Shown here: in pieces, positions 1-6,098 of the stretch | How the letters are laid out: each line of letters begins with the position of its first letter | Position numbering within the stretch: position 1 is the stretch's first letter | NCBI GenBank assembly: GCA_007117255.1 | Contig: SKGU01000100.1 | Coordinates: 1 to 7,099 of the forward strand | DNA from: Natronohydrobacter sp. | GTDB lineage: Bacteria > Pseudomonadota > Alphaproteobacteria > Rhodobacterales > Rhodobacteraceae | DNA length: 7,099 bases | Direction: 5' to 3' | The notes under the pieces: generated by a model | Seen by the model: the letters and a program-made list of their open reading frames with translations, nothing else | Told to the model about the DNA's origin: nothing | Databases searched by the model: none | Translations under genes and position numbers: made by a program

Positions 1-21
1 AAAGCGGTTGCGGGTCTGCAT
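1..21 (-). CDS. 5' end of a divergent gene, probably UbiK family (partial)
   Basis: Only the first seven codons lie in the window, reading MQTRNRF on the minus strand from an ATG at 19-21. An AAAGGTG Shine-Dalgarno sequence (complement of 27-33) sits five bases upstream of the ATG. A start of the MQTxN(R/K)xF type divergent from lgt is what I would expect for the ubiquinone-biosynthesis accessory factor UbiK (YqiC/BMFP family, a short coiled-coil protein) in Rhodobacterales. That identification comes from remembered gene order and a seven-residue N-terminus, so it is tentative. The start codon and ribosome binding site themselves are clear. Confidence 0.5.
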
Positions 22-48
22 GGTATCACCTTTGCGAAAGCATTTGAT

Positions 49-79
49 CTTATATGTGACCTCACGCCCGGAAACTCAA
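49..79 (-). promoter_or_regulatory. candidate sigma-70 promoter for the divergent left-hand gene
   Basis: On the minus strand there is a TTGAGT hexamer (complement of 74-79). It is followed after 17 bases by CATATA (complement of 51-56), which overlaps TATAAG (49-54). This fits a housekeeping -35/-10 pair about 30 bases upstream of the ATG at 21. On the plus strand a TTGACT at 82-87 could be a -35 for lgt, but no convincing -10 follows at 16-18 bases, so I do not call a plus-strand promoter. The rest of 22-140 shows nothing else. Confidence 0.35.
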
Positions 80-140
80 GGTTGACTTCACCTGCCAGAC
101 CGCGCCAGACAGTCGCAACTTCTCTTGTCAGCAGGTCGGC

Positions 141-1031
141 ATGTCCCCCTTCGCAATTCTTTTTCCCGATATCAGCCCCGAAATCTTCACGCTTGATCTG
201 GGCAGTTTCTCATTCGCGCTGCGGTGGTATGCGCTGGCCTATATCGCAGGTTTTTTGCTGGGCTGGTGGATCGTGATGCGCCTGATGAAGCACCCTGCCC
301 TCTGGCCGGAACACCGCGCGCCGATGGAGCCTGCCCGTGTCGAGGGGCTTCTGACCTATGTGATCGTGGGTGTCATCCTTGGCGGCCGTCTGGGCTATGT
401 GCTGTTCTATCAGCCCGGCTATTACCTGTCACATCCCGCCGAGATCCTGCGCGTCTGGGAGGGCGGCATGGCGTTTCACGGCGGGCTTGCCGGGGTAATC
501 ATAGCAGGGCTGATCTTTTGCCGACGCCACGCGGTGCCGCCCTTGCAGATCGCAGATGCGATGGCCCTGGTCGCGCCCATCGGTATCGGGCTGGGGCGTG
601 TGGCCAATTTCATCAATGCCGAACTTTGGGGGCGGCCCACCTTGCAGCCCTGGGGGGTCGTCTTTCCCGGCCCACAGGCGCAAGCCTGCCCCTGGGATTG
701 GCCGCTGCCCTTCTGCGCGCGCCACCCCACGCAGCTTTATGAGGCAGCGCTTGAGGGGCTGGTGCTGTTTGCCGTGCTGGGCTGGCTTGTCTGGCGCAGC
801 GGTTGGCTGAAAACCCCCGGCGCGGTCACGGGTGTGTTCATCGCGGGTTACGGGCTGGCGCGCTTCACGGTCGAATTCTTCCGGCAGGCCGATGCGCAAT
901 TCATAACGCCTGCCAATCCGCTGGGCCATGTTTTCAGCCTTGGCCCGATTGGCCTGACCATGGGGCAGATGCTGTCTGTGCCGATGATCATTGCAGGGCT
1001 GGCGCTTGTAATCTGGCGCAGGCGGGCATGA
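141..1031 (+). CDS. lgt: prolipoprotein diacylglyceryl transferase
   Basis: Lgt transfers diacylglycerol from phosphatidylglycerol to the lipobox cysteine of prolipoproteins in the inner membrane, the first step of lipoprotein maturation. The 296-residue product is of normal family length and is a multi-pass membrane protein, with hydrophobic stretches near residues 20-45, 70-90, 112-127, 140-155, 205-218, 228-242 and 277-292. Family signatures are present: RWYALAY (28-34), FHGGLAG (112-118) with the functional His113, GRVANFINAE (152-161) with Arg153, Asn156 and Glu161, RHPTQLYEA (194-202), and a C-terminal R-x3-E-x2-R run (Arg241, Glu245, Arg248). The chosen ATG has only a weak AGG at 133-135, but it matches the usual family N-terminus (FPDISPEIF). 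The stop overlaps the next start as ATGA at 1028-1031. Confidence 0.97.
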   Translation: MSPFAILFPDISPEIFTLDLGSFSFALRWYALAYIAGFLLGWWIVMRLMKHPALWPEHRAPMEPARVEGLLTYVIVGVILGGRLGYVLFYQPGYYLSHPAEILRVWEGGMAFHGGLAGVIIAGLIFCRRHAVPPLQIADAMALVAPIGIGLGRVANFINAELWGRPTLQPWGVVFPGPQAQACPWDWPLPFCARHPTQLYEAALEGLVLFAVLGWLVWRSGWLKTPGAVTGVFIAGYGLARFTVEFFRQADAQFITPANPLGHVFSLGPIGLTMGQMLSVPMIIAGLALVIWRRRA

Positions 1032-2092
1032 CAGCACTGAAGCGCCTTTTGCTGCGCCAGATTGCGGCGCAGGGGCCGCTGAACGTGGCGCAATACATGA
1101 CGCTATGCCTGCTGCATCCGGAACATGGCTATTACACCACCCGTGACCCTTTGGGCGCGACAGGTGATTTCACCACCGCGCCGGAAATCAGCCAGATGTT
1201 TGGCGAGCTGCTGGGACTGTGGATGGCGCAAGTCTGGCTGGACCAGGGCGCGCCTGCCCCATTCACGCTGGCCGAGCTTGGCCCTGGGCGCGGCACATTG
1301 ATGGCTGATATCCTGCGTGCGACGGCGCATGTGCCGGACTTTCACGCGAATGCGCGGCTGCATCTGGTGGAAGCCTCGCCTGTGTTACAGGCGGCACAGG
1401 CAGACCGCCTCGCCGCGCATGATCCGCAATTCAGTTCCAGTGCCGAAACATTGCCAGATCAGCCACTTTTTCTCGTCGCCAACGAGTTTTTCGACGCGCT
1501 GCCAATCCGTCAATTCCAGCGCAAGGGGGGTGGCTGGGCAGAACGGATGATCAGTGCGCACGGCGACAGGCTGATTTTCGGGCTTGCCCCGCCGACCCCG
1601 CTGGCAGAGCTGTCACATCGCCTTGCGGATACCGAGGAAGATCAGATTGTCGAAACCTGCACCCCGGCCCGACCCGTGATGGACGCCATCGCCACGCGCA
1701 TCAATGCGCATGGCGGTGCGGCGCTGATCGTGGATTACGGCGACGAGCGCAGTCGGGGCGACACGTTGCAAGCGCTACGCGCGCATGAATATGATGACCC
1801 GCTGGCCCATCCGGGCGAGGCCGATCTGACCGCGCATGTCGATTTCGAAGCCCTTGCACAGTCGGCAGAGACTTTGCACGCGGCCCCGCTGACACCGCAG
1901 GGCGTGTTTCTGGAACGGTTGGGGATCACACAGCGCGCCCAGACCCTTGCACAAGGGATGGATGGCGTGGCTCTCGAAAACCATATCGCGGCACATCGAC
2001 GCTTGACGCATCCGCAGGAAATGGGACAGTTGTTCAAGGTGCTGGCGCTTGCCCCTGAGAGCGCCCCAGATCTGCCGGGATTTGAGCAATGA
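1028..2092 (+). CDS. class I SAM-dependent methyltransferase, MidA/NDUFAF7 family (DUF185)
   Basis: The 354-residue protein has the fold markers of the MidA family. These include GYYTTRDPLGATGDF (34-48) leading into TTAPEISQMFGE (49-60); the SAM-binding motif AELGPGRGTLMADILR (82-97) with the acidic residue EAS (115-117) at the end of strand two; NEFFDALP (152-159); VDYGD (235-239); and GEADLTAHVDF (263-273). The mitochondrial member NDUFAF7 methylates an arginine of the complex I subunit NDUFS2. A parallel role on bacterial NuoD is an inference, not something the sequence shows. An open frame continues upstream to 803, but that part lies inside lgt in another frame. The ATG at 1028, overlapping the lgt stop, gives the family-typical N-terminus. 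The 3' end is coupled to pgeF by another ATGA. Confidence 0.93.
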   Translation: MTALKRLLLRQIAAQGPLNVAQYMTLCLLHPEHGYYTTRDPLGATGDFTTAPEISQMFGELLGLWMAQVWLDQGAPAPFTLAELGPGRGTLMADILRATAHVPDFHANARLHLVEASPVLQAAQADRLAAHDPQFSSSAETLPDQPLFLVANEFFDALPIRQFQRKGGGWAERMISAHGDRLIFGLAPPTPLAELSHRLADTEEDQIVETCTPARPVMDAIATRINAHGGAALIVDYGDERSRGDTLQALRAHEYDDPLAHPGEADLTAHVDFEALAQSAETLHAAPLTPQGVFLERLGITQRAQTLAQGMDGVALENHIAAHRRLTHPQEMGQLFKVLALAPESAPDLPGFEQ

Positions 2093-2853
2093 CGCTGGAG
2101 ATACTGACCGCCGATGCCCTTGCCCCGTTGCGCCACGGGTTTTTCACGCGGCGCGGTGGGGCCTCCTCTGGCATTTTTGCGGGGCTGAATTGTGGTCCCG
2201 GATCGTCTGATCAAAGTGACAGCGTGCGGATGAATTGCGCGCGCGTGGCCGAGGCGATGGAGATCACCACCGATGCGCTGCTGACAGTGCATCAGGTCCA
2301 TTCGCCCGATGTGGTGACGATTGACGCGCCCTGGCAAGAACCGGATGACCGCCCCCGCGCAGATGCGCTGGTCACAAGCCAACCTGGTCTGGCACTGGCG
2401 ATCCTGACCGCAGATTGTCAGCCTGTGCTGTTTGCAGATCAGCAGGCGCAGGTGATCGGGGCCGCGCATGCTGGCTGGCGCGGCGCACTATCTGGTGTGC
2501 TGGAAAACACCATCGACGCGATGGAAGATCTTGGCGCCGAGCGCGCGCGCATTCGTGCCGTGATAGGCCCCTGCATCAGCCAGAGCGCCTATGAGGTTGG
2601 CGAAGAGTTTCTCGAAGAGTTTCTGACCGAAGACCCCGATTACAGCCGGTTCTTCATCAATGGCATTGATAGAAAATATCAGTTCGATCTGGTGGGGTTC
2701 GGGCTGCATCGCCTGCGGAGTGCCGGGGTTTCCGACGCGCAATGGATCGGTGCATGCACTTACAGCGACCCGGACCGCTTCTATTCCTATCGTCGCTCAG
2801 TGCATAATGGTCAGGCAGATTATGGCCGCCTGATTTCAACCATCAGACTATAA
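2089..2853 (+). CDS. pgeF: peptidoglycan editing factor PgeF (polyphenol oxidase / laccase-domain, YfiH family)
   Basis: The 254-residue product is a complete member of the YfiH/DUF152 family. These are cytosolic metal-binding proteins linked to removal of wrongly built L-Ser-containing peptidoglycan precursors; polyphenol oxidase and purine nucleoside phosphorylase activities have been reported for other members. Visible family marks are HGFFTRRGG (16-24), LTVHQVHSPDV (65-75) with metal ligand His71, ILTADCQPV (105-113) with Cys110, GAAHAGWRG (124-132) with His127, IGPCISQSAYEVG (159-171), and the C-terminal CTYSDPDRFYSYRR (223-236). The three metal ligands are intact. No strong Shine-Dalgarno sequence precedes the ATG, which overlaps the upstream stop (ATGA, 2089-2092), so translation is probably coupled. 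It shares envelope biology with lgt, the first gene of the cluster. Confidence 0.95.
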   Translation: MTLEILTADALAPLRHGFFTRRGGASSGIFAGLNCGPGSSDQSDSVRMNCARVAEAMEITTDALLTVHQVHSPDVVTIDAPWQEPDDRPRADALVTSQPGLALAILTADCQPVLFADQQAQVIGAAHAGWRGALSGVLENTIDAMEDLGAERARIRAVIGPCISQSAYEVGEEFLEEFLTEDPDYSRFFINGIDRKYQFDLVGFGLHRLRSAGVSDAQWIGACTYSDPDRFYSYRRSVHNGQADYGRLISTIRL

Positions 2854-2985
2854 GCGATGGTGTCTGCCACGACATCTCAACCTGCGCCCTGCAAACTCCT
2901 TCATCTGGTCCCAGTCCTGCCCGATTCAGAAGCGATGTTCGGGTCATGACGGAAACGGCGCAGCGCCGGTCGAAAGGAGCCCAGA

Positions 2986-3126
2986 ATGTCACAGCAGGCA
3001 AGCAGCCGGTGGATTACAGCAATTCTTGACGAAAGCACAGCGGGTATCCCGACCCTGCCATGGGAGCGCGCAGCGAAACGCGCACGCCGACTGACAGCAA
3101 ACCAACGACGCGCCAGCGTATTTTAA
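2986..3126 (+). CDS. 46-residue basic small protein, function unknown
   Basis: An ATG at 2986 is preceded by a strong AAAGGAG (2973-2979) with a six-base spacer. It opens a 46-codon frame that ends in TAA at 3124-3126. The product starts MSQQASSRWITAILDES, has a central LPWERAAKRARR (24-35), and ends basic (RRASVF). There is no signal peptide or membrane segment. The first half could form an amphipathic helix, and the second half is Arg/Lys-rich, which suggests binding to nucleic acid or a protein. I recall short Rhodobacteraceae hypothetical proteins with an RW...I...(M/L)PWERG..RR layout, so this is likely a real, lineage-restricted gene, but I cannot name a function. It stands alone between pgeF and the terminator at 3216-3247. 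No clear promoter is visible in 2854-2985. Confidence 0.65.
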   Translation: MSQQASSRWITAILDESTAGIPTLPWERAAKRARRLTANQRRASVF

Positions 3127-3215
3127 GGTCGCATCAGATTAACTGTGGATTCATTCCATCAGGCCAAACAGAATTTGTAGCCAGTGATTTAAGTATGTGT
3201 GTTGTTTCAAGTGTC
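3127..3215 (+). other. A/T-richer trailer between small ORF and terminator; possible 3'-UTR or sRNA
   Basis: These bases lie after the small-ORF stop and run into a strong terminator. They contain no credible ORF on either strand and are visibly richer in A/T than the flanking genes, with unstructured stretches such as TGTGTGTTGTTTCAAG just before the terminator stem. A single-stranded region followed by a G/C hairpin and a U-run is the usual shape of the 3' end of an Hfq-type sRNA, including those cut from mRNA 3' UTRs. I found no convincing internal promoter, so an mRNA-derived trailer is more likely than an independent gene. Confidence 0.3.
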
Positions 3216-3247
3216 GGGCGCTCCCTTAGCGAGCGCCCTATTTTTTT
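3216..3247 (+). terminator. strong Rho-independent terminator
   Basis: A perfect 8-bp stem, GGGCGCTC (3216-3223) with GAGCGCCC (3231-3238), encloses a 7-base loop and is followed by TATTTTTTT (3239-3247). The U-run lies on the plus-strand side, so it terminates the small-ORF transcript before it runs antisense into hsp20. Read from the minus strand, the stem is preceded by the A-run and not followed by U's, so it is not a canonical terminator for hsp20, whose stop is only nine bases away. Confidence 0.92.
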
Positions 3248-3255
3248 GCAATGGT

Positions 3256-3726
3256 TCAAGCAGCGTCAGACGCAGCTTCTACAAGTTCGCGCGTGGGGCT
3301 GTCACCTCTGGTGATTGCAATTTCACGCGGTCTCAAGGCTTCGGGCAATTCGCGCACCAGGTCGATATGCAGCATACCATCGACATGACGTGCTCCCATC
3401 ACGCGGACATGATCGGCCAGATGGAAACGGCGCTCGAATGCGCGGGTGGCAATACCGCGATGCAGATAGTCGCGCGCGCTGTCATCCCCGGATGAACGGC
3501 CCGTCACAACAAGCGCATGTTCCTTGACTTCAACGCTCAGATCGTCTGCAGCAAATCCCGCCACAGCAATCGAGATACGATAGGCATTCTCGTCTGTCTT
3601 CTCGATATTATAGGGCGGATAGGTCGGGGCTTGCAGATCGGTGCTGAGCATCCGGTCAAACAGGTCTGCCATACGGTCAAAGCCAATCGAGGCACGATAG
3701 AGCGGGGTTGGATCAAATCGACGCAT
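3256..3726 (-). CDS. Hsp20 / alpha-crystallin small heat-shock protein, IbpA type
   Basis: A 156-residue cytosolic holdase chaperone that would bind unfolding proteins until the DnaK/ClpB machinery refolds them. The N-terminus (MRRFDPTPLYRASIGFDRM) and YPPYNIEKTDENAYRISIAVAGF (36-58) are typical of the IbpA/class A group of alphaproteobacteria. The alpha-crystallin domain spans about 37-135 and includes YLHRGIATRAFERRF (87-101) and the GMLHIDLVRELPEA strand region (117-130). The C-terminal I-x-I assembly motif is IAI (136-138). I place the start at the ATG at 3726 instead of the one at 3732. The upstream ATG directly abuts the GGAGG Shine-Dalgarno sequence, with no spacer, while the second has a six-base spacer and gives the conserved MR(R/T)FD start. 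A sigma-32-like promoter and a thermometer-like leader precede it. The gene converges with the small ORF. Confidence 0.95.
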   Translation of the reverse strand: MRRFDPTPLYRASIGFDRMADLFDRMLSTDLQAPTYPPYNIEKTDENAYRISIAVAGFAADDLSVEVKEHALVVTGRSSGDDSARDYLHRGIATRAFERRFHLADHVRVMGARHVDGMLHIDLVRELPEALRPREIAITRGDSPTRELVEAASDAA

Positions 3727-3728
3727 AA

Positions 3729-3824
3729 GCATCCTCCATTTTGAAGCGATACAAGGTTTTCGCGCCTTCCACTATGGACAGGCGCTTTACATCAGATGCG
3801 GGTCCAGCTTTGGCCCCCGCGATG
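3729..3824 (-). promoter_or_regulatory. ROSE-like RNA thermometer in the hsp20 5' UTR (three hairpins)
   Basis: Folded by eye on the minus strand, the leader forms three hairpins. Hairpin I (3798-3820) pairs GCGGG with CCCGC, perhaps extended by CATC/GATG (3821-3824 with 3790-3793). Hairpin II (3762-3785) has ten pairs, GCGCCU+UCCA with UGGA+AGGCGC, one bulged G (3779) and a UAG loop. Hairpin III (3729-3752) pairs GUAUC-(G)-CUUC with GGAGGAUGC around an AAAAU loop, with two G-U wobbles and a bulged G at 3747. It sequesters the whole GGAGG and the upstream ATG. The UCGCU (3749-3745) pairing to AGGA with a bulged G is the defining UYGCU signature of ROSE elements, which are known in alphaproteobacterial small heat-shock genes. 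Position, hairpin order and signature all agree. The melting behaviour is inferred. Confidence 0.8.
3733..3737 (-). promoter_or_regulatory. Shine-Dalgarno sequence that decides the hsp20 start
   Basis: GGAGG lies immediately next to one ATG (3730-3732) and six bases before a second in-frame ATG (3724-3726). Only the second has workable spacing. The motif is fully paired in the predicted closed form of the leader hairpin. Confidence 0.85.
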
Positions 3825-3827
3825 TTG

Positions 3828-3856
3828 ATTTGGGAAGTGACTTCAGTTCTTTCAAG
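3828..3856 (-). promoter_or_regulatory. candidate sigma-32 (RpoH) heat-shock promoter for hsp20
   Basis: On the minus strand, CTTGAAA (complement of 3850-3856) is followed after 15 bases by CCCAAAT (complement of 3828-3834). The sigma-32 consensus is CTTGAAA, then a spacer of roughly 11-16 bases, then CCCCATnT. The -35 matches fully and the -10 well. Transcription would start near 3820-3822, exactly where the first leader hairpin begins, giving a 5' UTR of about 95 bases. The promoter starts 29 bases past the stop of the upstream protease gene, so hsp20 can be transcribed independently. Confidence 0.7.
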
Positions 3857-3885
3857 AGCAGTTGGGCTTGGTTTTCACAACGCTG

Positions 3886-4716
3886 TTACGGACGCATGAA
3901 CCGTGCACCACCGCCCGCACTCATGCTGCGTGGCTCGCGCGAATTGACAGCCGTGGGCTGGATGAACCGGCGGTCCCGCGCGTCCAGCGCCGCGCGCAAT
4001 TCGTCCAGCCTTGGCCCCAGCGAAACGCCAAGCGAGACATCGCGCTGCGCGCCACCTACAGCACCCGTTCCCATGGCCGACACAACCGACACGATATGCG
4101 CACGCCCCTGCGACAGGCTGAATACCGGCGCGCCGGATGCCCCGAAATCGACCGAACAGGTCATCATCAAAACGCCAGTGACATCGCGCTGCAAGACTTC
4201 GCAGCGTTCCTGCAGCGACGGAGCCTGCAAACGCCCGCGCGCATAAGACACGACGCCAACCCGATCCCCCCTGCGCGGCTCTGAATAGACCGCGAAGGGC
4301 ACAACCCCCATGCTGCGGATCGGATGCGACAATTCCAGCAGCGCCAGATCATGCGAGACGTTTTCCAGCCGCGTGCCGCCTGCCGGATCATAGCGCGGAT
4401 GCACGACCGAGCGCAGCACGCGCCCTTCTGCCGCCGCGCGCCCGTTGCGAAAACCTGCGCGGAAAATCAATTCCTGATCCATGGCGCGAAGACCAGTCTC
4501 GCGATCAAACAGACAATGCGCGGCGGTCAGCACCAGCCTTTCTGAAATCAGTGCGCCGGTACAATGTCCGCGCGTGCCGATGTCAATGCGCCCGACACCT
4601 TCCCAGCCCTGCACCTGCATGCCGGATTCCAGAAGTTCCAGCGGCTTGTCCTGCGCGCCTGCGCTTGCTGAAAATGCCACTGCCAAAACTGCAGCTACAA
4701 TGCCTAACCGCGCCAT
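3886..4716 (-). CDS. secreted trypsin-like serine protease (S1 / trypsin_2 type)
   Basis: The 276-residue protein begins with a Sec signal peptide: MARLG, a hydrophobic core over 6-17, and a likely AGA cleavage site after Ala21. It should therefore act in the periplasm or outside the cell. The catalytic triad is readable: His67 in LTAAHC, Asp123 in SHDLALLEL, and Ser194 in DFGASGAPVF. Cysteine pairs Cys52/Cys68 (the classic pair flanking the histidine) and Cys172/Cys187 are placed for disulfides. There is no PDZ domain, so it is not DegP/HtrA. The Asp that precedes the catalytic Ser in trypsin (GDSGGP) is Ala193 here, so zymogen activation through that salt bridge is unlikely. The residue six before Ser194 is Ser188, so trypsin-like Arg/Lys specificity is not indicated. 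A basic, Gly-rich tail follows (250-276). A GGAG with a six-base spacer precedes the ATG. It lies 61 bases after glcF with no visible terminator between them. The substrate is unknown. Confidence 0.88.
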   Translation of the reverse strand: MARLGIVAAVLAVAFSASAGAQDKPLELLESGMQVQGWEGVGRIDIGTRGHCTGALISERLVLTAAHCLFDRETGLRAMDQELIFRAGFRNGRAAAEGRVLRSVVHPRYDPAGGTRLENVSHDLALLELSHPIRSMGVVPFAVYSEPRRGDRVGVVSYARGRLQAPSLQERCEVLQRDVTGVLMMTCSVDFGASGAPVFSLSQGRAHIVSVVSAMGTGAVGGAQRDVSLGVSLGPRLDELRAALDARDRRFIQPTAVNSREPRSMSAGGGARFMRP

Positions 4717-4777
4717 TCAGGTCTCCGTCATCGCCTTTGCATCCGGGTAGCGCAGGTCTGTGGCAGGAAAATGGCGT

Positions 4778-6094
4778 CTAGCGCAGAATCGGCACAGCAC
4801 TGGCAGGCTGGTCCGACAGCGCGCGCGGGCGTGGCCCGCCCGTCGCCCAGTCCAGCAATTCAACAGTATGCACAACCGGAATTTCGGTGCCACCGCCAAT
4901 TTGCATCATGCAACCAATATTGCCCGCCGCAATCACATCGGGCGCTTTGGCTTCCAACGTGGCCACCTTGCGCGCTTTCAGCTGCTTCGAAATCTCCGGC
5001 TGCATCAGGTTATAGGTTCCCGCCGATCCGCAACACAGATGGCTGTCTTTCGGCTCGACCACCGTGAAGCCTGCGCGTTTCAGCAAATCCTTGGGATAAG
5101 TCTTGATCTGCTGGCCGTGTTGCAGCGAACAGGCCGCGTGATAGGCCACTTTCATTTCCTGCGCCGCCCCCTTGGGCAGGTCCAGTTTCATAAGCACTTC
5201 GCTGACATCCATCGCAATGGCACTGACAGCGGTGGCTTCGGCGGCAAGCGGATCATTGCGGAACATATGCCCGTAATCCTTGACCGTGGTGCCACAACCG
5301 CTGGTGTTGATCACCACAGCATCCAGCCCCTGCCCGGCCATCTCACGCGACCAAGCGCGGATATTCTTAGCGGCTGTTGCATGGCTTTCCGCCGTTTTGC
5401 CCATGTGATGGGTCAGTGCCCCGCAACAGCCCTGCCCGTCGGCAATCACCACTTCCGCGCCCAGACGGCGCAACAGGCGGATGGTGGCGTCATTGATATC
5501 GGTGTTCAGCGCGCGCTGCGCGCAACCTGTCATCAGCGCCACCCGCATTTTCTTTTCACCCAGCGGCGCAAAGACCTGCGGATCATCGTTGCGGCTGACG
5601 GGCGGGATATGTTTCGGGGCCATTTCCAGCATCGCGCGCAGCCGCGCATCGGGCATCAGCGCCTTGAAGGGCCGCCCGATCTTGGCTCCCAAAAGTGCCA
5701 GCCGAAACCGCGTGGGATAGGGCAGAATGCGCGCCAGAACCCAGCGTATTGCCCGGTCAGACAAGGGCCGCTTATAGGTCTGTTCGATGTATTCGCGTGC
5801 ATGATCAACCAGATGCATGTAATGTACGCCCGAAGGGCATGTCGTCATGCAGGCAAGGCAGGACAGGCAGCGGTCGATATGCTTGACAGTCTGCGCATCC
5901 GCGGGGCGGCCCTTTTCCAGCATGTCCTTGATCAGATAGATACGCCCGCGCGGGCTGTCCAGCTCATCCCCCAGCACTGCGTAGGTCGGGCAGGTCGCCG
6001 TGCAGAAGCCGCAATGCACGCAAGTGCGCAGCACTTCATTCGAGCGCCGGGTGGCAGGGTCTTTCAATTGCTCAGGCGTGAAGGTCGTCTGCAT
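4778..6094 (-). CDS. glcF: glycolate oxidase iron-sulfur subunit GlcF
   Basis: GlcF carries electrons in the GlcDEF complex, which oxidises glycolate (from phosphoglycolate salvage or scavenged algal glycolate) to glyoxylate at the cytoplasmic membrane. The 438-residue protein has two CxxCxxCxxxCP ferredoxin motifs, Cys25/28/31/35 and Cys76/79/82/86, each suited to a [4Fe-4S] cluster. Two cysteine-rich CCG domains follow: Cys191, CCG at 223-225 and Cys267 in the first; Cys322, CCG at 354-356 and Cys395 in the second. All key cysteines are present and the length is normal. The start (MQTTFTPEQL) is the family-typical one. The stop of glcE is only four bases upstream, so the two are co-transcribed. 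Confidence 0.97.
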   Translation of the reverse strand: MQTTFTPEQLKDPATRRSNEVLRTCVHCGFCTATCPTYAVLGDELDSPRGRIYLIKDMLEKGRPADAQTVKHIDRCLSCLACMTTCPSGVHYMHLVDHAREYIEQTYKRPLSDRAIRWVLARILPYPTRFRLALLGAKIGRPFKALMPDARLRAMLEMAPKHIPPVSRNDDPQVFAPLGEKKMRVALMTGCAQRALNTDINDATIRLLRRLGAEVVIADGQGCCGALTHHMGKTAESHATAAKNIRAWSREMAGQGLDAVVINTSGCGTTVKDYGHMFRNDPLAAEATAVSAIAMDVSEVLMKLDLPKGAAQEMKVAYHAACSLQHGQQIKTYPKDLLKRAGFTVVEPKDSHLCCGSAGTYNLMQPEISKQLKARKVATLEAKAPDVIAAGNIGCMMQIGGGTEIPVVHTVELLDWATGGPRPRALSDQPASAVPILR

Positions 6095-6098
6095 GGTG

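Noticed and set aside
1735..2469. 244-codon minus-strand open frame across the methyltransferase/pgeF junction.
   Set aside because: It is a composition shadow (Arg/Cys/Ser-rich) with no recognisable domain, lying opposite two well-supported genes.
2839..2866. Interleaved inverted repeats across the pgeF stop: ACCATC/GATGGT and CAGAC/GTCTG, a pseudoknot-like order.
   Set aside because: The stems are 5-6 bp, there is no U-run, and the first arm of each lies in pgeF coding sequence. This is within chance and is not a terminator.
2956..2968. Small hairpin CGGCG-CAG-CGCCG just upstream of the small-ORF ribosome binding site.
   Set aside because: It has only five pairs with a three-base loop, does not cover the Shine-Dalgarno sequence, and such G/C palindromes are common in this composition.
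3022..3050. TTGACG inside the small ORF as a -35 box for an sRNA promoter.
   Set aside because: No -10-like hexamer lies at 16-18 bases; the nearest TATCCC is only 13 bases away.
3060..3314. 84-codon plus-strand open frame starting inside the small ORF.
   Set aside because: It runs through the strong terminator and into the antisense of hsp20, has no ribosome binding site, and its product resembles nothing known.
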